Below, piece after piece: positions 7,229 to 12,141 of a stretch of DNA of 12,141 nt (the stretch's first letter is position 1; every line of letters begins with the position of its first letter). The position numbers were made by a program, and so were the translations under genes. This DNA comes from Flavobacteriaceae bacterium (GTDB lineage: Bacteria > Bacteroidota > Bacteroidia > Flavobacteriales > Flavobacteriaceae), in contig CANHBE010000054.1 of assembly GCA_947458575.1 (NCBI GenBank), forward strand, positions 1-12,141, in the 5' to 3' direction. Below the pieces are notes generated by a model. That model was not told the origin of the DNA, did no database searches, and was given only the letters and a program-made list of their open reading frames with translations.

Positions 7229-8368
7229 ATGGTAAATAACAAGACTAAAGAGATTGCAGAGGAAGAAGAAGAAATTCACGAACCGCAACTCAATATTATT
7301 CTTACTACGGACGAGGATGATTCTCGGCCTATTTTTATTTCAGGAAATTTTAATAATTGGCATACGCAAGACCCAAATTTCGAAATGGAGAAAATTGGCA
7401 AAGGTCTTTATCATTATAAGTTCGAAAATGACTTTGTTTATCCGCAAGTGTTATTATACAAGTTTACCAAAGGCGATTGGAGTGAAGTTGAAATCGACAA
7501 ATACGGGAATCGAACAGAAAATCGTGTTTGTAAAGAACATAGTGGTGTCCGAAAAGAACACGTCGAGAAGTGGCGCCACAACTGGTTACCTTTTAAACAA
7601 AATTACTTGCCAAAGGTACATTTGATTTCTGAAGAATTCGAAATTCCTCAATTGAATAAAACAAGAAGAATCTGGGCTTTGCTGCCACATGATTATGAAG
7701 AATCTACAGAAACTTATCCGGTCTTATATCTGCAGGATGCGCAAAATCTTTTTAATGAAAAAGCGAAATACGGCAACTGGGAAATCGATAAGAAACTTGC
7801 CGTTATGTCGGAATACAAGATTGGAAAGATTATTATTATTGCAATAGAACACGCAGAACATGAGCGTATTGTAGAGTACAATGTGGGAAAGACTTTACTT
7901 GGCGTTGGTCAGGGTAAGAAATATATTCGCTTTGTCACAGATACTTTAAAGCCTTTCGTTGACAAGAACTTTAGAACGAAGCCCGAACGCGAGCATACCG
8001 GAATTGGCGGTAGTTCCATGGGTGGATTAGTGAGCATTTTTTCAGGTTTGATGTATCCGGAAGTATATGGTAAACTGATGATTTTTTCGCCTTCATTATG
8101 GGTAATTCCAAAAATGGATTTTAGTCATATTGATTTTTCCGAGCCGGCCGACACAAAAATATACTTGTATGCTGGTGGCGACGAAAGTGCAACCATGATC
8201 AAGCACGTTAAACGGTTTAAGAAAGAAATGATTGATAATGAATTTGTAACGAGTAAATTGAAAATAAATCTGAGCATTAATATGTTGGGAAAACATAACG
8301 AAACGTATTGGAGTGATGAGTTTCCAAAAGCGATCGAATGGCTTTATTTCAGCACTAAAGAAAATTAA
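7229..8368 (+). CDS. Fes/EstD-type alpha/beta-hydrolase esterase with N-terminal CBM48/AMPK-like domain
   Basis: This 379-residue protein has no evident signal peptide and begins with a charged segment, so it is probably cytoplasmic. Residues about 20-105 look like an early-set beta-sandwich of the CBM48/AMPK type (FISGNFNNWHTQDP, then GLYHYKF and LYKFTKGDW), as found in front of enterobactin-esterase-like enzymes. From about 130 comes a putative-esterase (PF00756-like) alpha/beta-hydrolase fold with the nucleophile elbow G-S-S-M-G, Ser263. Asp318 lies in YAGGDES and His356 in LGKHNETYW as the likely rest of the triad, and FSPSLWV after the elbow is typical of the family. It should hydrolyse an ester or a similar bond; the substrate is not evident. 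It is the first gene of a tight operon with an M17 aminopeptidase starting on the next base and an ATP-grasp ligase after that. No siderophore genes are visible here, so a Fes role is not supported. Confidence 0.87.
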   Translation: MVNNKTKEIAEEEEEIHEPQLNIILTTDEDDSRPIFISGNFNNWHTQDPNFEMEKIGKGLYHYKFENDFVYPQVLLYKFTKGDWSEVEIDKYGNRTENRVCKEHSGVRKEHVEKWRHNWLPFKQNYLPKVHLISEEFEIPQLNKTRRIWALLPHDYEESTETYPVLYLQDAQNLFNEKAKYGNWEIDKKLAVMSEYKIGKIIIIAIEHAEHERIVEYNVGKTLLGVGQGKKYIRFVTDTLKPFVDKNFRTKPEREHTGIGGSSMGGLVSIFSGLMYPEVYGKLMIFSPSLWVIPKMDFSHIDFSEPADTKIYLYAGGDESATMIKHVKRFKKEMIDNEFVTSKLKINLSINMLGKHNETYWSDEFPKAIEWLYFSTKEN

Positions 8369-9799
8369 ATGAAAACGAAAAACATTAAAAATCTTGAAGG
8401 TTTTACCGGTGTGGTATTGATTCCAGTTTTTGAAACAAATCCGAAAAACCTCGTTCCGATTGAGTTTCACGGAATTTCAGTGCCCTCGTCGGTGTTTTAC
8501 GGAAAGAAAGACACACATTATGTCGCTGAAAAATACGACTGTGTGCATATATTTATAGGACTCGGTAAAAAGATTGACTACAAATCACTTAAAACAATTG
8601 CGCGCAGAATTGCCTCAAAAGAAAGAGATATCTTCGGAAAGAATGTTGCACTAGCCATTCCTGAAGTTTTTACGATTCAACAGGTAGAAGCTATGGTTTT
8701 AGGCCTATTTCTTGGAACATACCAACTGGGTCATTTCAAGAAAAAGGAGAAACATGCGTTCCTTGATCCAAAATTTGTACTTGGTTTGCTTTCAAAAACT
8801 GATTTTTCAGATTCTGCCGCTCGTGCTATTAAGATTGCAAAAGCGCAAATTGAGATTTTGTATTTGGTCGATTTACCTCCCAATAACATTACGCCAAGTT
8901 ATTTGGCAAAATGGGCAAATGAACAGGGTAATCAACACGGTTTCACCACAAAAATTCTTGACGCTGAAGCTGCAAGAATCGAAGGTCTGGATGCCTTTTT
9001 AGCCGTAGGAAAAGGAAGTGACAAAGAACCTCAATTCATCATTATGGATTATGTCCCAACGACAGATATGCCAAAAATCAAGCATGTCGGCTTGGTTGGA
9101 AAAGGAATTACATTCGATACCGGTGGACTCAATATCAAAACAACGGGAATGGTTCATATGAAATCTGATATGGCAGGAGGTGCTGCAGTTCTTGGGACAA
9201 TGCATTTGGTGGCCGATTTGAAATTACCGATAAGAGTAACAGCAATAGTTCCGTGTTGCGAAAATGCTGTTGACAGTAAATCTTTATTGCCTAGCGATGT
9301 CATCAAAAGCTACAGCGGAACAACTATTGAAATTATCGATACAGATGCGGAAGGTCGCTTGATTCTAGCTGATGGTTTGTCATATATGATTAAAAATTAT
9401 AAACCGGAAATCTTAATCGACATAGCAACTCTAACAGGCAGCGCGGTGGGCACTTTTGGCTACGAATGTGCAGCATTATTTACAAACGATGAAACTTTGT
9501 TACAAAAATTACAGCATTCTGGTGATGAAATTGGAGAGCGATTGTGGCGATTACCGCTTTGGGATGCTTATAAACCTGATATAGAAAGTGAAATTGCTGA
9601 TGTGAAGAATTACAGTGGAAAGCCCGTCGCAGGAGCCATCACTGCCGCAAAATTTCTGGAGTACTTTACAGAAAATCACAATTCTTGGGCACATTTAGAT
9701 ATTGCCGGAGTGGCTTTCGGCGACGATGAGTTTGCAAAAAGTAAGCATGCGACTGCTTATGGCGTGCATTTATTGACACATTTTATTGAAAACATTTAA
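8369..9799 (+). CDS. M17 family leucyl aminopeptidase
   Basis: This cytoplasmic dimetal aminopeptidase removes N-terminal amino acids from peptides. It has 476 residues, close to the family's usual length of about 480-500. The C-terminal catalytic domain shows VGKGITFDTGGLNIK with metal ligands Lys245 and Asp250 and catalytic Lys257. HMKSDMAGGAAV follows (ligand Asp267), then DTDAEGRLILADGL with ligands Asp326 and Glu328 and the anion-binding Arg330. All catalytic residues are present. One difference is Asp324 at the start of the last motif, where most family members have Asn (NTDAEGR). The N-terminal domain (about 1-160) is poorly conserved, as is normal. The ATG directly follows the esterase TAA without any spacer, indicating coupled translation, and an ATP-grasp gene begins 3 bases after its stop. 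Because M17 enzymes can also cleave Cys-Gly and other dipeptides, it may serve the ligase-linked pathway rather than general turnover. Confidence 0.93.
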   Translation: MKTKNIKNLEGFTGVVLIPVFETNPKNLVPIEFHGISVPSSVFYGKKDTHYVAEKYDCVHIFIGLGKKIDYKSLKTIARRIASKERDIFGKNVALAIPEVFTIQQVEAMVLGLFLGTYQLGHFKKKEKHAFLDPKFVLGLLSKTDFSDSAARAIKIAKAQIEILYLVDLPPNNITPSYLAKWANEQGNQHGFTTKILDAEAARIEGLDAFLAVGKGSDKEPQFIIMDYVPTTDMPKIKHVGLVGKGITFDTGGLNIKTTGMVHMKSDMAGGAAVLGTMHLVADLKLPIRVTAIVPCCENAVDSKSLLPSDVIKSYSGTTIEIIDTDAEGRLILADGLSYMIKNYKPEILIDIATLTGSAVGTFGYECAALFTNDETLLQKLQHSGDEIGERLWRLPLWDAYKPDIESEIADVKNYSGKPVAGAITAAKFLEYFTENHNSWAHLDIAGVAFGDDEFAKSKHATAYGVHLLTHFIENI

Positions 9800-9802
9800 G
9801 CT

Positions 9803-11020
9803 ATGAATAAATCTCCAAAAACATTTGTCTGTATTTCTAACTATTTCAAAGGAGCAGATTTCTTAATTAATTTGAAGAAATTGGGCAACAAGGTATATCT
9901 AGTCACATCGGAAAAACTTCGCGACAAATCGTGGCCTGTTCAATTTATAGATGAAATCTACTTTATGGAAGGTCAAGATGTAGAGTGGAATTTAGAGCAT
10001 CTGTTGCTTGGTGTCAGCAACCTGATGAAGAATAACAAGATCGATGCTATCATTGCACTGGATGATTTTGATGTTGAAAAAGCAACTTATCTGAGAGAGA
10101 ACCTTCGCATAGACGGAATGGGTCAAACTACAGGTCGATACTTTAGAGATAAATTAGCCATGCGAATGAGAGCAAAGAGTTGCGGTATTTCTAATCCGCA
10201 ATTTTCTTCACTTTTCAATGATGATGATATCAATACTTTTGCTGATGCCGTGGCTCCACCGTGGGTGCTAAAACCCCGTTCAGAAGCTTCTGCATCCGGA
10301 ATTATTAAAGTGTATGATAAAGAAAGTTTGTGGATGCATATCAATGAATTAGGCAATAATCGATTTAAGTATCTTGTTGAACAGTTCCGCCCGGGATCGG
10401 TATATCATTGCGATAGCTTGATTGTCGACGGAAAAGTGCTTTTCAGTATTACATCAAAGTATCTCGCAACACCTATGGAGATTTCGCAAGGTGGCGGCAT
10501 TTTTAGAAGTGCAAACATCACGTATAATTCTGAAGATGACAAAGCCATTAAGAAGATAAATGAACAGGTAATTAAGGGATTTGGACTAAAACACGGAGCG
10601 GCGCATTCCGAGTATATTAAATGCAGCGAAGACGATAAGATTTACTTTTTAGAAACATCTTCAAGAGTAGGAGGGGCACACTTGGCAGAAATGATTGCTG
10701 CTGCGTCTGATATTAATTTATGGGAAGAATGGGCATCGATTGAGAATGCTTTGGTGAAAGACATCGATTATAAATTGCCTAAAGTGCGAAAAGACTATGC
10801 TGGAATTGTATTGACATTATCAAAATTCGAACATCCGGACTTATCATCATTTGCAGATCAAGAAGTATGCTTCAAAGTACCATTGGAGTATCACGCGGGT
10901 TTGATAGTGAAGTCGGAAAAGCAAGATCGCGTACTTCAACTGCTCGATGATTATGCTGATCGCTTGGTTAAGGATTTTGCTACAGTGGTTCCTCAGGCAG
11001 AGGTCAAGAATCTTCATTAA
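9803..11020 (+). CDS. ATP-grasp domain ligase (carboxylate-amine ligase type)
   Basis: This 405-residue protein has the ATP-grasp design of amino-acid and carboxylate ligases of the PurK/BacD/carnosine-synthase type. A Rossmann-like preATP domain (about 1-115) contains IIALDDFDVEKA. The ATP-grasp lid and core follow, with Lys157 in PPWVLKPRSEASASG as the first ATP-binding lysine and a Gly/Ser-rich loop after it. Glu193 (VEQFRPGSVYHCD) lies in the adenine-hinge region. The Mg2+ ligands are Glu270 (HSEYI) and Glu284 (FLETSSRVGG). The third ligand is normally Asn (E-x-N); here Ser286 occupies that place. A C-terminal domain of about 90 residues follows. Such enzymes join a carboxylate to an amine through an acyl phosphate; both substrates are unknown here. 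It is translated 3 bases after the M17 peptidase and closes the operon at a strong terminator. Nothing points to purine synthesis neighbours, so PurK/PurT is unlikely. Confidence 0.85.
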   Translation: MNKSPKTFVCISNYFKGADFLINLKKLGNKVYLVTSEKLRDKSWPVQFIDEIYFMEGQDVEWNLEHLLLGVSNLMKNNKIDAIIALDDFDVEKATYLRENLRIDGMGQTTGRYFRDKLAMRMRAKSCGISNPQFSSLFNDDDINTFADAVAPPWVLKPRSEASASGIIKVYDKESLWMHINELGNNRFKYLVEQFRPGSVYHCDSLIVDGKVLFSITSKYLATPMEISQGGGIFRSANITYNSEDDKAIKKINEQVIKGFGLKHGAAHSEYIKCSEDDKIYFLETSSRVGGAHLAEMIAAASDINLWEEWASIENALVKDIDYKLPKVRKDYAGIVLTLSKFEHPDLSSFADQEVCFKVPLEYHAGLIVKSEKQDRVLQLLDDYADRLVKDFATVVPQAEVKNLH

Positions 11021-11042
11021 AGGAAGAGAAATAATGTCATAT

Positions 11043-11081
11043 AAAAAAGCAAAGACCTTCTGTTTTGGCCTTTGCTTTTTT
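11043..11081. terminator. Bidirectional intrinsic terminator between convergent ligase-like genes
   Basis: Arms 11043-11057 and 11067-11081 form a 15-position stem with a single mismatch around a 9-base loop, with A residues at the left end and T residues at the right. It lies 22 bases after the ATP-grasp stop and 8 bases from the stop of the convergent minus-strand gene. It is therefore expected to end transcription from both sides. Confidence 0.87.
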
Positions 11082-11089
11082 TTATCAAA

Positions 11090-12141
11090 TTATTTTTCAA
11101 ATAAACCCAGAGTACCGCCGACCCAGTCTTTGTCTTTGTTATATTTCACGCCAATCATTTCGCCTCGGCTGAGACGAACCAAATTACATAACAACGTAGG
11201 TTCGTCGTCGTCTTTTTTCCAGACACATAAGACTCGAACCTCTGCCTTCACTTTTCCGTCTGGAGCCTGCAAAATAGGCACATAATTTACTTTCTTTTGT
11301 AAAATGTAGAGTTCTTTTTCAGTCACTGCTTCAATATCTTCCCTTCTAACATGAAATATAACACCCGAACCTGAAAAGGAAAACAACGGCTTCAACACAT
11401 AATTCTCCAAATCGGATGGAATTTCCTTCAACTCGCTGAGCAATGTGGTTTCGATAAAGTATTCACCACGCAGCATCGGTAAGATGAATTTACTGATTCT
11501 AAAAAACCAATTCGGGTGACCAGCCCATTCAACATCCAAATCGTCTGCAAAGGAAAAGTTCATTTTGAGATCAGTCCTCGTTTCTAATTCATCAAATATC
11601 ACGCGATTGTATATTCGCTTAACCAAAATTAAAGCACCATTTTCATTCTTATAGAATAACTGCTTTTCCTTCTTGATCAGCTCCGTCACACAAACAATTG
11701 GAATTCCGATATCTCGACGACAATAGTAAAAGTCGATTTTGGTATTCTGCTTCTCAGGCTCTATTTCTAAAAGAATAACATTTTCTTTGGGATGCTTGTT
11801 ACATATGACTTCCTCGATAAGTTGCAAATATTCATCCTGACTGAGATCATTGATAAAAGGTGTCAGATCTTCTAGAAAAGGATAGTATTTTTTAAACTTA
11901 TCATACAAAACAAACTGGTAATTGAAAAGTGAGGGAAATCCCTGTACTTCAATGAGTTTGGGTAGAATTTTGCCGTCTTCCTCGCAGATACCAAAATCAA
12001 TAGCCAAGAAAGTGGTATGTTCATCCTCATTCGGCACTTTCGTATTCAATTCAAGAGATTTTTCAGTGAGTTGTTTGAAGTTATCTTGTTTGATTAACTT
12101 GATAACATCTGCGCAACCGTCTAGCAATTGTGCCTTTAGCT
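11090..12141 (-). CDS. Uncharacterised ATP-grasp-like protein (N-terminus outside window)
   Basis: The frame is open through the right edge of the window, so at least 349 residues are visible. The TTG at 12127 is not a credible start, because coding-like sequence (LKAQL) continues upstream of it. I do not recognise a named family. The first part carries an acidic Asp/Glu-rich region and the phrase LIEVQGFPSLFNYQF, recalling the preATP part of glutathionylspermidine-synthase-like proteins. The last 110 residues look like an ATP-grasp half: NYVLKPLFSFSGSGVIF (a KP lysine followed by a Gly/Ser loop, Lys246 counting from the TTG), then KAEVRVLCVW, then LVRLSRGEMIG and a final WVGGTL motif. There is no signal peptide or membrane segment in the visible part. 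It converges on the ATP-grasp operon with 69 bases between stops. The function is unknown, and ATP-dependent ligase activity is inferred. Confidence 0.6.
   Translation of the reverse strand, partial: LKAQLLDGCADVIKLIKQDNFKQLTEKSLELNTKVPNEDEHTTFLAIDFGICEEDGKILPKLIEVQGFPSLFNYQFVLYDKFKKYYPFLEDLTPFINDLSQDEYLQLIEEVICNKHPKENVILLEIEPEKQNTKIDFYYCRRDIGIPIVCVTELIKKEKQLFYKNENGALILVKRIYNRVIFDELETRTDLKMNFSFADDLDVEWAGHPNWFFRISKFILPMLRGEYFIETTLLSELKEIPSDLENYVLKPLFSFSGSGVIFHVRREDIEAVTEKELYILQKKVNYVPILQAPDGKVKAEVRVLCVWKKDDDEPTLLCNLVRLSRGEMIGVKYNKDKDWVGGTLGLFEK

Noticed and set aside
7254..7625. Plus-strand frame of 123 codons inside the esterase gene
   Set aside because: It is a shifted reading of the esterase N-terminal domain, which has clear family motifs in the main frame.
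7229..8368. Enterobactin esterase (fes)
   Set aside because: The fold and N-terminal domain are similar, but no siderophore synthesis or uptake genes are present and the neighbours are a peptidase and a ligase.
8096..8470. Minus-strand frame of 124 codons at the esterase/peptidase junction
   Set aside because: It is antisense to the catalytic end of the esterase and the start of the peptidase, and is rich in residues expected from antisense translation. No family features are visible.
9803..11020. PurK or carbamoyl-phosphate synthase assignment
   Set aside because: The shared ATP-grasp core explains the similarity. There are no purine or pyrimidine neighbours, and the motif sequence differs (E-T-S in place of E-x-N).
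10947..11285. Open frame of 112 codons bridging the terminator between the convergent genes
   Set aside because: It runs across a strong terminator hairpin and overlaps two well-supported genes in other frames. The translation has no family-like features.
12125..12127. TTG as the start codon of the minus-strand ATP-grasp-like gene
   Set aside because: The same frame continues to the window edge without a stop, so the true start most likely lies outside.
1..12141. Mobile element, CRISPR array or defence island
   Set aside because: No transposase, integrase, regularly spaced repeats or nuclease/toxin-like genes were found on either strand.

Overview
This is an AT-rich chromosomal segment from a member of the Bacteroidota. 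Flavobacteriia or a related class is likely, but I cannot place it more finely. The support is indirect. Start codons lack a clear Shine-Dalgarno sequence. One good and several weak matches to the Bacteroidota TAnnTTTG promoter element lie upstream of genes. The gene families also fit, including an AspT/YidE-type transporter with two RCK_C domains and an ATP-type PEP carboxykinase. Coding density is high, with nine complete or partial protein genes plus one partial convergent gene. I see no tRNA, rRNA, CRISPR array, insertion sequence or prophage gene, and no gene-free stretch longer than 300 bases.

Layout. Bases 1-1702 hold the end of an OmpR-type response regulator and its histidine kinase, 4 bases apart. 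Bases 1755-3400 hold a ferritin-like/VIT1-CCC1 fusion (MbfA-like, iron or manganese transport) followed 32 bases later by a small four-helix DUF2231-like membrane protein. A bidirectional terminator hairpin (3422-3456) separates these from a convergent AspT/YidE-type transporter on the minus strand (3457-5148). A 215-base divergent promoter region leads to pckA (5364-6986), which ends at a 14-bp perfect hairpin.

Bases 7229-11020 form a tight plus-strand operon. It encodes an esterase of the Fes/EstD type with an N-terminal CBM48/AMPK-like domain, an M17 leucyl aminopeptidase starting on the base after the esterase stop, and an ATP-grasp ligase 3 bases further on. A second strong bidirectional terminator (11043-11081) separates this operon from a convergent, window-truncated gene (11090-12141). 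Its C-terminal part also looks ATP-grasp-like.

Working together. The first block reads as signal sensing followed by metal handling. Whether the two-component system controls the VIT gene is not shown. The pckA region is central metabolism. The most interesting block is the last one. An esterase, an aminopeptidase and two ATP-dependent ligase-like proteins sit together, which is the kind of gene set expected for making and breaking a small amide- or ester-linked metabolite or peptide tag. I cannot name the substrate, and the pathway is an inference from gene order.
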